From Pseudomonas beijingensis (lineage in GTDB: Bacteria > Pseudomonadota > Gammaproteobacteria > Pseudomonadales > Pseudomonadaceae): a stretch of DNA of 64,000 nucleotides. Shown here piece by piece: positions 53,137 through 61,408 of this stretch (positions are counted from its first letter, which is position 1; every line of letters starts with the position of its first letter). The position numbers and the translations under genes are program-made. The DNA lies in the NCBI RefSeq assembly GCF_030687295.1, contig NZ_CP117425.1:3104001-3168000 (forward strand). Reading direction: 5' to 3'. The notes beneath the pieces were generated by a model, which was not told where the DNA came from, did no database searches, and saw nothing but the letters and a program-made list of their open reading frames with translations.

Positions 53137-53339
53137 GCGCGGTACCAGCCCAGTTTGTTCATGCCGCCGACGTCCAACAGCTCCACCGGACCTCGCACGA
53201 TGACTACCCGACAACCGGGTGTCATGTAGGCCAGGGCTTCGCACAGCAGCTCCATATCGGCTTGTTCAGTATTTTCCGGCACCACCAACAGGTTGCCGTC
53301 TTGGACGTCCAGTTTGCGCACCGCCTCCAGATCGATCAT
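53133..53339 (-). CDS. Small phage lysis-cassette protein of unknown function
   Basis: This 68-residue protein (MIDLEAVRKLDVQDGNLLVVPENTEQADMELLCEALAYMTPGCRVVIVRG) lies between the lysozyme and Rz with four-base overlaps on both sides, which supports expression. No family was recognised. Confidence 0.7.
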   Translation of the reverse strand: MIDLEAVRKLDVQDGNLLVVPENTEQADMELLCEALAYMTPGCRVVIVRGPVELLDVGGMNKLGWYRA

Positions 53340-54178
53340 GCCGCCACCACCTGGCCGCAGCCGCACTCAGCGTGCCGCTCATAGGCGCGCTGGAGCTTGA
53401 TGTCGTACAGGTTCCGCTGGTAATCCGGGCCGTTGTAGAGCTTGGCGAATTCGGCCCATTTACGGCCTTTCAAGGCCTTGTGCAGCACCGGGTCGGTCTG
53501 GATGAAACGCACGAAGGCCGCGAACTGTTGAGACTCGCCTGCACTCATGTCCTCGACCAGCGCTTGCACGCTGGCATAGCCCAGGCGGTGCCAGTGAAAG
53601 CCCATAATCTGGAACGCGCCCCAGGAAGCGGATTCCAGCGCGGCGGTGTCATCGATCAGGCGGGCGTGGCTCAGGCGTTGGTGCTCAGCAGTGCCGCCGG
53701 CATAGCCGCCGGACTTCGGGTTGACGATGGCCGGATTGGCGGCGGCCAACTGGTCGGCGTGGCGCTTGAGTTCGTCGGGGTTGTCGCCTTCGTGGCGCGG
53801 CGTCGCGAGCTGGCGGTACATGATGTGCCGCTCGAATAGAATCACCGGCTTGCCATTCGCCAGGAAGCCCTTGCCCTTGGATTCAATCTCGTTGACGGCA
53901 TAGACGCTTGCCAGCGGTACGTCGAGGATCTGCGCGGCTTTTACCAGGTCTTCGTTTTTCAACAGGAGCTGACAGTCACCGCCGGCCAGGCTGGCCTGGG
54001 TCTTTTCGCCGGCAACGCCATCGGCGACCAAACCGACTTTCAACTGATACGCCCGCACGGCGGCCTCGGTGGAATCGCCATAGTCGCCATCCACCACCAG
54101 TGCGGCGCCGTGGTCGTTCAGGTTTTTTTGCAGGATGCGCACCGCCTGGGAGCGGTCGCCGTGGCGAAGCGTCGTCAT
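53336..54178 (-). CDS. Endolysin: peptidoglycan-binding domain plus N-acetylmuramidase
   Basis: This 280-residue cell-wall hydrolase has an N-terminal PG_binding_1 domain (about 5-65, GDRSQAVRILQKNLNDHG...VDGDYGDSTEAAVRAYQ) followed by an N-acetylmuramidase (DUF3380) domain (about 85-270). That domain includes the catalytic glutamate region VYAVNEIESKGKGF, VILFERHIMYRQL and the ESASWGAFQIMGFHWHRLGY box. It has no signal peptide and depends on the holin. It replaces the P2 K lysozyme and overlaps the holin stop by four bases. Confidence 0.93.
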   Translation of the reverse strand: MTTLRHGDRSQAVRILQKNLNDHGAALVVDGDYGDSTEAAVRAYQLKVGLVADGVAGEKTQASLAGGDCQLLLKNEDLVKAAQILDVPLASVYAVNEIESKGKGFLANGKPVILFERHIMYRQLATPRHEGDNPDELKRHADQLAAANPAIVNPKSGGYAGGTAEHQRLSHARLIDDTAALESASWGAFQIMGFHWHRLGYASVQALVEDMSAGESQQFAAFVRFIQTDPVLHKALKGRKWAEFAKLYNGPDYQRNLYDIKLQRAYERHAECGCGQVVAA

Positions 54179-54498
54179 AGCTGTTCTACCTTGCGAGTGA
54201 AAAACTTCTTGGCAGCGGCGCGAGTCCCTTCGACCCCAAGCAAACCGATTACCCCACCGAAGAACGGTGCGGTTGAGGCGGGGATGCCGAGTAGTGCCAG
54301 GCCATGACTGGCGGCCAGTGCCAGGGCGCCGCAAAGGGGGGCCTCAACAGCCATCCGCCGCAAGGTGCCGCCGCCGTACATGATCCGTAGGGCGGCGATG
54401 GTCAGAGCCAGGATCCCCGCATAAAGGGCAGGCCAGTTCTGTTCGAGCCAGGCGGCGAGCCAGGCCCAGGTGTCGGGACGTTCAGGCATGCGCTTCAT
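54175..54498 (-). CDS. Phage holin (lambda-family type)
   Basis: This 107-residue membrane protein has helices around residues 22-40 (PALYAGILALTIAALRIMYGG) and 53-90 (APLCGALALAASHGLALLGI, PFFGGVIGLLGVEG), and a basic C terminus (AAAKKFFTRKVEQL). Directly upstream of the endolysin; it times host lysis. Confidence 0.88.
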   Translation of the reverse strand: MKRMPERPDTWAWLAAWLEQNWPALYAGILALTIAALRIMYGGGTLRRMAVEAPLCGALALAASHGLALLGIPASTAPFFGGVIGLLGVEGTRAAAKKFFTRKVEQL

Positions 54499-54543
54499 TC
54501 CGTAATCCAGGGTTGGTGGGTTCGTGGGCTCGCTGCGGGATGG

Positions 54544-54756
54544 TTAGTCCCATAGGTTCACCATCTGCCGCTGTGGGGCTGCCGTCTGGGCTTCTGGCAT
54601 TTGCACAGCCAGGCCTTGGGGCAGGATCGGACCGTAGTCGGCCAGGCCGGGGTTGGCTTCGAGTACCGCTTCGGTCACGCCGGCGGTGCGGCCGTAGTGA
54701 CGCCAGCACAGGGCGTCAACGGTGTCGTTTTGAAAGGCTCGAACGGTGACAGGCAT
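54544..54756 (-). CDS. X: Tail protein X (LysM-like)
   Basis: This 70-residue protein (MPVTVRAFQNDTVDALCWRHYGRTAGVTEAVLEANPGLADYGPILPQG) is a P2 gpX homologue with a LysM-like fold, located between L and the holin. It starts at the same base where the L stop ends. Confidence 0.93.
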   Translation of the reverse strand: MPVTVRAFQNDTVDALCWRHYGRTAGVTEAVLEANPGLADYGPILPQGLAVQMPEAQTAAPQRQMVNLWD

Positions 54757-55217
54757 CAGATCAGCTCCACGGTGGTGCGGTTGATGCCGAGGAAGTCACG
54801 CACGGCCCAGCGCAGGTCGCGGCGGTAATCGTCGATGTTTGGCGTGAGATCTTCGGCGTTCTGGTTGCCGCTGTTGGTGGTGTCGTAGGAGCGGTAACGC
54901 TCACACACTTCGGCGCCGGTGGCGGCTTCGATGGCGCGGCGGTAGAGGTGCACCAGGACAGATACGTCATTGATTTTTTCGCCGGGAACGGCTGCCAGTT
55001 CGGCATGGCCTGCGGCCTGCTGGATGGCGCGCCATCCGCTCAGCTCGCGATTGACGCTGATGGCGGCGGCAACGGCGGCGGTTTCCAATCGTGGCGCGGT
55101 GACGCTGGCATCGATCCGCAGGGTGGCTCGCAGCTCGTCGAGATCAATCGAGGGCCAGAAGGCGTCGGTGTTGATATGGCCGCTGGCGACGGGGCCGCTG
55201 GCTACGAATCCGCTCAT
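54756..55217 (-). CDS. L: Head completion/stabilisation protein L
   Basis: This 153-residue P2 gpL homologue has INTDAFWPSIDLDELRATLRIDASVTAPRLETAAVAAAISVNRELSGWR. It seals the filled head at the connector. A 104-base gap before gene M holds no gene. Confidence 0.93.
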   Translation of the reverse strand: MSGFVASGPVASGHINTDAFWPSIDLDELRATLRIDASVTAPRLETAAVAAAISVNRELSGWRAIQQAAGHAELAAVPGEKINDVSVLVHLYRRAIEAATGAEVCERYRSYDTTNSGNQNAEDLTPNIDDYRRDLRWAVRDFLGINRTTVELI

Positions 55218-55321
55218 GGAACAGCACTCAAAAATAGGTCGCCGGTGGTCGGGGCTTCACGTTCAGGAGGAGCGGCCTGGCCGATCCGCCCCGAGCCGGC
55301 GGGGTGCGTGGGGACGCTCGG

Positions 55322-56023
55322 TTAGCCGGCAGGGCCGGCAAGTTTGTTGAGCAGGCGTTCGGCCCGCTCCAGATCTTTCTTGCCACCGCAGGCGTCGTGC
55401 AGGGCGATGGCTTTTTTCAGTAGATCCACACCGACCTGGAGCTTGCCGGGTTGGCCCGGTGCCTCTTCGGTGATGCCTTCCAGCGTGGCGCGGCCCATGG
55501 CGAGGAACAGCTTGGCGCGGGCTTGGTCGGGCATGTCCTCGGCGTCGGTGAGTTCTGCGGTGCGGTGCAGGATTGCCAGGTCGAACGGTTCGCCAACCTT
55601 CTGGGCCTTGAAGGCTGCCGTGGCTACTTCCTCGGCGACCAAGCAGCCCAAGGTGCGGGCGAAGCGGTCGGGCATGACCATCTTGTGTTCCAGCACGTAT
55701 GTCGCGATGTCGAGCCCACCGGTGAAGTCGCCAGCATCGAAGCGCCAGACCATGACGGTGGTCAGTACCTCGTCCTGCGCGCCCTGACCGCCTTCCAGCA
55801 CACCTTGCACATAGGATTCATAGCTCGGCAGCAATTGGCGCTTTAGTTCTGCCTTGCCTTGGTTTGACTGGACCTGTTTCAGGCGCAGGCGATCTTGCAG
55901 CAGCTGGTTGAGCTGGTGCTCGTAGGCCGTCGCGCCCGCCATGGTCTGGGTGGGCTCGGTCGCTGCCGCCTCGATGGCGGCAGTGACGCGCTGGTAGTGG
56001 CGCTTGGCGAGGCTGTTAGCCAT
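55322..56023 (-). CDS. M: Terminase endonuclease (small) subunit M
   Basis: This 233-residue P2 gpM homologue has LAKRHYQRVTAAIEA at the N terminus and YVQGVLEGGQGAQDEVLTTVMVWRFDAGDFTGGLDIATYVLEHKMVMPDRF in the centre, and works with gpP in cutting cos sites and packaging DNA. It ends in a helical tail. Confidence 0.93.
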   Translation of the reverse strand: MANSLAKRHYQRVTAAIEAAATEPTQTMAGATAYEHQLNQLLQDRLRLKQVQSNQGKAELKRQLLPSYESYVQGVLEGGQGAQDEVLTTVMVWRFDAGDFTGGLDIATYVLEHKMVMPDRFARTLGCLVAEEVATAAFKAQKVGEPFDLAILHRTAELTDAEDMPDQARAKLFLAMGRATLEGITEEAPGQPGKLQVGVDLLKKAIALHDACGGKKDLERAERLLNKLAGPAG

Positions 56024-56026
56024 GGA

Positions 56027-57046
56027 TCAGGCCTCCTCAAGCTCGATGTTTTCGATCAGGCAGCCGAGGCCGTAATCCTCGACGACATACGCGTCGTTGC
56101 TGGACTCGTAGTTTTCGATGCGGTTTTTTTCCGGTGCTTCTTTGACATAGCGGCGCCGACCGCCGATCTGCCAGTAGATGGCCAGGTTCGCCAGGGTGGT
56201 GACCAGCGCCCCGCCGTCTGGCACATACGGCACCTCGACCGGCTGCTTTCCGCCCATGCGCTTCTGCGAAAGGATCATGTCGGTTGCCAGTTTTTCGGAG
56301 GCCGGCTGTTCCTTGTTGATCAGCGGGAAATACTTGTCGTGCACCAGGTTGCTGCCCAGGATGACCACGATGCCCGGATCCTTGCGGTGCCATGGGTCGA
56401 TCAGGTTGGCGATGGCGTCGAACACCAATGCATCGAGGTTGTTGTAGTCGGCGCTGGCACCACTGCCGATGACGATTTTGCCGGCAGTTTTCCCATCCTT
56501 GAGGACTCGCGCAGGCGCGTTGAGGCGGTACTGTTCCAGCCAGCCGATATTGACGTCTTGCAGCAAAGGATTGGCCTGGCGGTCGGTCGTAGCGGCTGCG
56601 CTGACACCGTTGAAGCCGATCATGATGCGGTCGAGCGCCTGGCGCTTGAGGATCGCATCGCGCAGGCGAGCCTGGAAGTCTGGAAATTTCGCCCAGGCAT
56701 CAAGCTGCGCGTAGCGGATTGCGGTGTCGAAGTCGGTTTTCTTGGCCTCGTAACCTTTCTTGTCGGTGGAGGATACATCGCGAGGTTGGCGAACGCCGTT
56801 GCCGGTGGTGTCGGTACGACCGGCAATGGTGCTGCTGACACCCAAGCCGACTTTTTCGCCCTGGAGTTCATCGACTCCGATGATCCCGATTTGGCTCAGG
56901 AACTCGCTGGATTCCTGCATCCGGGTTTCCAACGTCTGTTGAACCGTAGGGTCAACGGAAAAGGTCGCGGAGGTTGAAGACACGCCGTTGAGTCGAGCGA
57001 GCTGGCTCAGGTAGGCGTTGAAGTGTTCGCGAGTATCGTTGCGCAT
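56027..57046 (-). CDS. N: Major capsid protein N
   Basis: This 339-residue P2 gpN homologue of the HK97 fold has MRNDTREHFNAYLSQLARLNGV, SVDPTVQQTLETRMQESSEFLSQIGIIGVDELQGEKVGLGVSSTIAGRTDT and the central IMIGFNGVSAAATTD. In P2 the protein is trimmed at its N terminus by gpO; that is probably so here. Confidence 0.95.
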   Translation of the reverse strand: MRNDTREHFNAYLSQLARLNGVSSTSATFSVDPTVQQTLETRMQESSEFLSQIGIIGVDELQGEKVGLGVSSTIAGRTDTTGNGVRQPRDVSSTDKKGYEAKKTDFDTAIRYAQLDAWAKFPDFQARLRDAILKRQALDRIMIGFNGVSAAATTDRQANPLLQDVNIGWLEQYRLNAPARVLKDGKTAGKIVIGSGASADYNNLDALVFDAIANLIDPWHRKDPGIVVILGSNLVHDKYFPLINKEQPASEKLATDMILSQKRMGGKQPVEVPYVPDGGALVTTLANLAIYWQIGGRRRYVKEAPEKNRIENYESSNDAYVVEDYGLGCLIENIELEEA

Positions 57047-57089
57047 GAATATCGTCCTTCGTTTGTTCGGGGCTGTGGGTGGCCGATTG

Positions 57090-57920
57090 TTAGCAGTCGG
57101 TCATGACCTGTTTGTCGCCACCGGTAACCGGAGGGCGCGTCTGTTGGTTGTGGTCCTGTGTGGTGGAGAGCTTGGTTTTCAACTCCGTGAGTTCCGTGCT
57201 GATCTGTTCGAGCTGGGTTTTCAGCCCCGCCGAAAATCTCTTTTCAGCGGCCAGTTGATCGGGCAGATCCTTGACGTGTTCGGCGATGGCTTCGACGGCT
57301 TCGCCGATCTGGGCGAACTCGGTGTCGTCCTTGGCCTGTTTGCCGGTCAGCAGCGCCTGCACCTTGCTGAACAGCTGGGCGCCGATGCTTGGCTTCTCTT
57401 CGATTTCTTCAAACTTCAACTCGGTTTCCAACGCCTCGGTAAACATCGAGGTCGCCGAGTAGTGGCGGTCCTTGAACGGACTGGCGTCGGGTTTCTGGGC
57501 CGAGAACGCCAGGACGTCGGTGCCCAAGCTGGCGGGCGAGTCGGTCACGGCCAGGCCGACGATGTAGGCCTCGCCGGTATCGGCAAAGCTGTCGTCGATT
57601 TCGATGGAGGTGTAAATCTTCTGTTTCGCCTTGTTCATGGCGATCAGCTCGGGGGTGGGCTCAACCTGGGCGAACAGGGCCAGTTTTTTCTGGCCGTTGA
57701 TGTCTACCTCTTCGGTTTTCACTGCCAGCACGTCGCCATAGGCTTTGAACGGGCTGTCTGGCAGCAGGCTGCGGAAATGTTCCAGCCAGATACGGGCGCC
57801 GTAGGTGGACGGGTTGAAGTTCTTGGCGGCCTGTTCCAGCCAGCTGCGTTTGATGGTGCGCTTGTCCGAAGTGGCGCCCTCGACGGCGACGCGGAACCAG
57901 TTGCTGCGAAACTTCTTCAT
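57090..57920 (-). CDS. O: Capsid scaffolding protein and protease O
   Basis: This 276-residue P2 gpO homologue has FRVAVEGATSDKRTIKRSWLEQAAKNFNPSTYGARIWLEHFRSL, with the N-terminal serine-protease domain (IYTSIEIDDSFADTGEAYIVGLAVTDSPASLGTD) and a C-terminal coiled-coil scaffold. ATG 57920 is preceded by a GAGG sequence; the longer upstream frame overlaps the divergent late-promoter region. Confidence 0.93.
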   Translation of the reverse strand: MKKFRSNWFRVAVEGATSDKRTIKRSWLEQAAKNFNPSTYGARIWLEHFRSLLPDSPFKAYGDVLAVKTEEVDINGQKKLALFAQVEPTPELIAMNKAKQKIYTSIEIDDSFADTGEAYIVGLAVTDSPASLGTDVLAFSAQKPDASPFKDRHYSATSMFTEALETELKFEEIEEKPSIGAQLFSKVQALLTGKQAKDDTEFAQIGEAVEAIAEHVKDLPDQLAAEKRFSAGLKTQLEQISTELTELKTKLSTTQDHNQQTRPPVTGGDKQVMTDC

Positions 57921-58018
57921 GCCGGGAATCCTCAGTGCGTGGGGCGCCTGCTGGGTTGAGCAGTGCGTTGCAATGAGGGGCATGGTCGTCACGGGCGCGA
58001 GCGGCGGCAACGAGACGG

Positions 58019-58042
58019 GACTGTAGACGGGGAGGGTACAAG
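58019..58042. promoter_or_regulatory. Putative Ogr-type activator site between O and P
   Basis: CTGTA-N11-TACAAG (TGT at 58022-58024, ACA at 58038-58040) lies between the divergent O and P operons, centred 57 bases before the chosen P start at 58088. It matches the elements before V and FI. Confidence 0.6.
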
Positions 58043-58087
58043 GGGCGGCGCTATTGAGTCGTCGCCATGGGCGGCAGCATCTCGGCC

Positions 58088-59851
58088 ATGACGACGACCA
58101 CCCTGCTGCCTATCGATCCGCGACGCCAATCCAAGTTCCTGTACTGGATGGGTTGGCGCATCTGCGAGATTGCCGAGGCTACGGGCGAAAAAGAAAAAAC
58201 GCTACACAGCTGGAAGGCCCGCGACGAGTGGGACCGGGCCGACAACGTGGAGCGCATCGGCGGCGCCCTGGAAGCGCGTTTGGTGCAGTTGATCCTCAAG
58301 GACAACAAGACCGGCGGCGATTTCAAGGAGATCGATCTGCTGCATCGGCAGCTTGAGCGCCAGGCCCGCATTCAGCGCTTCCAGGGTGGCGGCACCGAAA
58401 CCGACCTCAACCCGAACCTCGCCAAGCGCAACGAGGGGCCGAAGAAAAAGACCCCGAAAAACGACATCAGCGAAGACCAGATCGAGCTGCTGCGCGAGGC
58501 GTTCATCGACGGCTGTTTCGACTACCAAAAAGACTGGTACCGGGCAGGCAACCAGCGCACCCGCGTCATTCTCAAGAGTCGGCAGATCGGCGCCACGTAC
58601 TATTTCGCCCGCGAGGCGTTTATCGACGCCCTGGACACCGGTCGCAACCAGATTTTCCTGTCGGCTTCGAAGAACCAGGCCTACCTGTTCCGTGGCTACA
58701 TTCAGGCCTTCGCCCGGGAAGTCATCGGCGTCGAGCTGACCGGTGACCCGATTGTGCTGCCCAACGGCGCCGAGCTGTTTTTCCTCGGGACCAACGCCCG
58801 CACCGCCCAGGGCTACCACGGCAATTTCTACTTCGACGAATTCTTCTGGACGTTCAAGTTCGAGGAGTTGAACAAGGTCGCCTCGGGCATGGCGATGCAC
58901 AAGAAGTGGCGCAAAACCTATTTCTCCACGCCGTCGAGCATGGCTCACGAGGCGTACACCTTCTGGACGGGGGAACGATTCAACAAGGGCAAGCCGGCCG
59001 CGCAGCACACCAAAGTGGACGTGACCCACGGCGCACTCCAGCAGGGCCGGTTCTGTGAGGATCGGCTGTGGCGACAGATCGTCACCATCCTCGACGCCGA
59101 GCGGGGCGGTTGCGATCTGTTCGACATTGAAGAGCTGCGCCGGGAGTACAGCCCTGAGGCCTTTGCCAACCTGCTGATGTGCGAGTTCGTCGATGACGGC
59201 GCGAGCATCTTCCCGTTGTCGGTGTTGCAGCCCTGCATGGTCGATAGCTGGGTGGAGTGGGCCGAGGACTACAAACCTTTCGCCATGCGTCCGTTCGGCG
59301 ACCGCCAGGTGTGGGTCGGCTATGACCCGGCCGAGACGGGCGATTGTTCCGGCCTGGTGGTGGTCGCGCCGCCCCTGGTGCCCCGGTGGAAAATTCCGCG
59401 TGCTCGAGCGCCACCAATTTCGCGGCATGGACTTCGCTGCCCAGGCCGCCGCCATCAAGGGCGTGTGCGACCGCTACTGGGTGACCTATATCGGCATCGA
59501 CGTCACCGGTCTGGGCAGCGGCGTGGCCCAGCTGGTGCGCCAGTTCTTCCCGGCTGTGACCACACCTTCAGCTACTCGCCCGAGGTGAAAACCCGCCTGG
59601 TGCTGAAGGCCTACGACGTTATTCACAAGAGGCGGCTGGAGTTCGATGCCGGCTGGACCGACATGGCCCAGTCGCTCATGGCGATTCGCAAAACCATCAC
59701 CGCAGGCGGTCGCCAGTTCACCTACACCGCCGGCCGCAACGACAACACCGGCCATGCCGACCTGGCCTGGGCGCTCTTCCACGCATTGCAGAACGAACCG
59801 CTCGAAGGGCAGACCGCTGCCAATACCGGGCGAATGGAGATTTTCACATGA
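58088..59851 (+). CDS. P: Terminase ATPase (large) subunit P, with a frameshifted segment
   Basis: This 587-codon P2 gpP homologue packages DNA. It has an N-terminal HTH-like part (WMGWRICEIAEATGEKEKTLHSW), the ATPase motifs RVILKSRQIGATYYFAREAF (Walker A-type) and FYFDEFFW (Walker B), and the nuclease domain start VWVGYDPAETGD. From about 59382 to 59566 the coding frame is shifted: the +1 frame reads RVLERHQFRGMDFAAQAAA and YIGIDVTGLGSGVAQLVRQFF, while the annotated frame is arginine-rich nonsense. One extra C in CCCC (near 59382) and two extra bases (ACCACACC, near 59563) account for it. ATG 58088 starts a standard N terminus; 58067 is an alternative. Confidence 0.85.
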   Translation: MTTTTLLPIDPRRQSKFLYWMGWRICEIAEATGEKEKTLHSWKARDEWDRADNVERIGGALEARLVQLILKDNKTGGDFKEIDLLHRQLERQARIQRFQGGGTETDLNPNLAKRNEGPKKKTPKNDISEDQIELLREAFIDGCFDYQKDWYRAGNQRTRVILKSRQIGATYYFAREAFIDALDTGRNQIFLSASKNQAYLFRGYIQAFAREVIGVELTGDPIVLPNGAELFFLGTNARTAQGYHGNFYFDEFFWTFKFEELNKVASGMAMHKKWRKTYFSTPSSMAHEAYTFWTGERFNKGKPAAQHTKVDVTHGALQQGRFCEDRLWRQIVTILDAERGGCDLFDIEELRREYSPEAFANLLMCEFVDDGASIFPLSVLQPCMVDSWVEWAEDYKPFAMRPFGDRQVWVGYDPAETGDCSGLVVVAPPLVPRWKIPRARAPPISRHGLRCPGRRHQGRVRPLLGDLYRHRRHRSGQRRGPAGAPVLPGCDHTFSYSPEVKTRLVLKAYDVIHKRRLEFDAGWTDMAQSLMAIRKTITAGGRQFTYTAGRNDNTGHADLAWALFHALQNEPLEGQTAANTGRMEIFT

Positions 59852-60873
59852 CCGAACAACTCGCCAGCCAAGAGCTACTGCCGGCCACCCTCGACGCCGC
59901 CGGTGCGGGTACCCAGGTGTTCAGCTTCGGTGACCCGACGCCGGTGCTGGGTGGTCGGGAGGTGTTCGACTACCTGGAGTGCTGGTTCAACGGGCGGTGG
60001 TATGAGCCGCCGTTGTCGCTTAACGGTTTGGCTCGGTCCGTGGGAGCGAGCGTGCATCTGCATTCGGGGTTGATGTTCAAGCGCAACCTGTTGAGCAAGA
60101 CCTTTATCCCGCATCCGATGCTGTCCCGGGCGGCGTTCGAACAGTTCGCCCTGGATTTTCTGTGCCTGGGCAATGGCTATCTGGAAAAGCGCCGTTCGGT
60201 GCTGGGCAACACCAGGCAACTGGTGCCGTCGTTGGCGAAGTACATGCGGGTGGGGCCGGAGGGGCAGTTCTACCAGGTGCAGGGGTGGAAGAACGAGCAC
60301 GTGTTTGAGCCGGGGAGCATTTTTCATCTGCGCGAAGCGGATCTGCACCAGGAGATTTATGGGCTGCCGGAGTGGATCAGTGCGTTGCAGTCGGCGCTTC
60401 TCAACGAGTCGGCTACGTTGTTCCGGCGCAAGTATTACGAGAACGGCAGTCACGCCGGTTTCATCCTGTACATGACCGACGCGGCGCAGACTGAGGCGGA
60501 TATCGACTCTTTGCGTAAAGCGCTGAAGGAGTCCAAAGGGCCGGGGAATTTTCGGAATCTGTTTGTCTACTCGCCCACGGGCAAGAAGGATGGGATTCAG
60601 CTAATCCCTGTCAGCGAGGTAGCGGCCAAAGACGAATTCAACTCGATCAAGAATCAGACCCGTGATGACGTGCTGGCGAGCCTGCGCATTCCGCCACAGT
60701 TGATGGGCATCGTGCCGCAGAACGCGGGTGGGTTCGGGTCGATCAGGGAGGCGACTCAGATCTATGCTGCTAACGAGCTGGAGCCCATCCAGACGCGAAT
60801 GGTGCAGCTGAATGATTGGTTAGGTGATGAGGTGATGCGGTTCAAACCTTATGAGCTGGCCCCAGCCATCTAA
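59848..60873 (+). CDS. Q: Phage portal protein Q
   Basis: This 341-residue P2 gpQ homologue has PTPVLGGREVFDYLECWFNGRWYEPPLSLNGLARSVGASVHLHSGLMFKRNLL and QTRDDVLASLRIPPQLMGIVPQNAGGFGSI. It forms the DNA entry channel of the head. GGAG precedes the ATG, which overlaps the P stop by four bases. Confidence 0.95.
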   Translation: MTEQLASQELLPATLDAAGAGTQVFSFGDPTPVLGGREVFDYLECWFNGRWYEPPLSLNGLARSVGASVHLHSGLMFKRNLLSKTFIPHPMLSRAAFEQFALDFLCLGNGYLEKRRSVLGNTRQLVPSLAKYMRVGPEGQFYQVQGWKNEHVFEPGSIFHLREADLHQEIYGLPEWISALQSALLNESATLFRRKYYENGSHAGFILYMTDAAQTEADIDSLRKALKESKGPGNFRNLFVYSPTGKKDGIQLIPVSEVAAKDEFNSIKNQTRDDVLASLRIPPQLMGIVPQNAGGFGSIREATQIYAANELEPIQTRMVQLNDWLGDEVMRFKPYELAPAI

Positions 60874-60896
60874 GCAGGGGCTCAGCTGATTCAATG

Positions 60897-61286
60897 TCAA
60901 TCGTCGAATACAACATCGCGATTATCGATTAAACCGTGGTTTGATATTGTTAGGCTGAATCGTTTGAAGAGAGTAAAAAACTCAACAAGAGACATCTCTA
61001 ATTTAATTTTACGAACCTTAAGTGGTTCGCCCGAGTCAACGGCCTCTTGAACGTTCTCATAACCTTCGTATTGGGTTACTAGAACGGTAACGTCTACGTC
61101 AGTAACTTGAGGCTTACCCATCAGTTCAGTTGCATACGCTTCAATACCCACCAAGAACTCGCCCTCATTGATCAAGCCCCGAGTTCGTACGTATTCGCCT
61201 ATGTCGTTTTGATCATGTCGATCAGCAGCTACGGTACCTTTGAAGTCGCCATATTGAACGCTGGCGTGAAAATTTTCCTGCCCCAT
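60897..61286 (-). CDS. Accessory protein of unknown function beside the portal gene (moron)
   Basis: This 129-residue protein (MGQENFHASVQYGDFKGTVAADRHDQNDIGEYVRTRGLINEG...) is A+T-rich relative to the flanking phage genes and is transcribed against Q. A DVDVTVLVTQYEGYENVQEAV segment suggests an alpha/beta fold. No family was recognised. Its own leader and convergent orientation mark it as cargo rather than a virion gene. Confidence 0.75.
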   Translation of the reverse strand: MGQENFHASVQYGDFKGTVAADRHDQNDIGEYVRTRGLINEGEFLVGIEAYATELMGKPQVTDVDVTVLVTQYEGYENVQEAVDSGEPLKVRKIKLEMSLVEFFTLFKRFSLTISNHGLIDNRDVVFDD

Positions 61287-61408
61287 GTGCTTTCCCTCAT
61301 CCTTTATCGTTGATCGCTGGGTGGCTTTATTTCGAGAACCTGCCTATTTGTTAGACAGGCATAATGCCAGCTGGAGCCTAGACCATTAATTCAGGAAATG
61401 AATAATTT

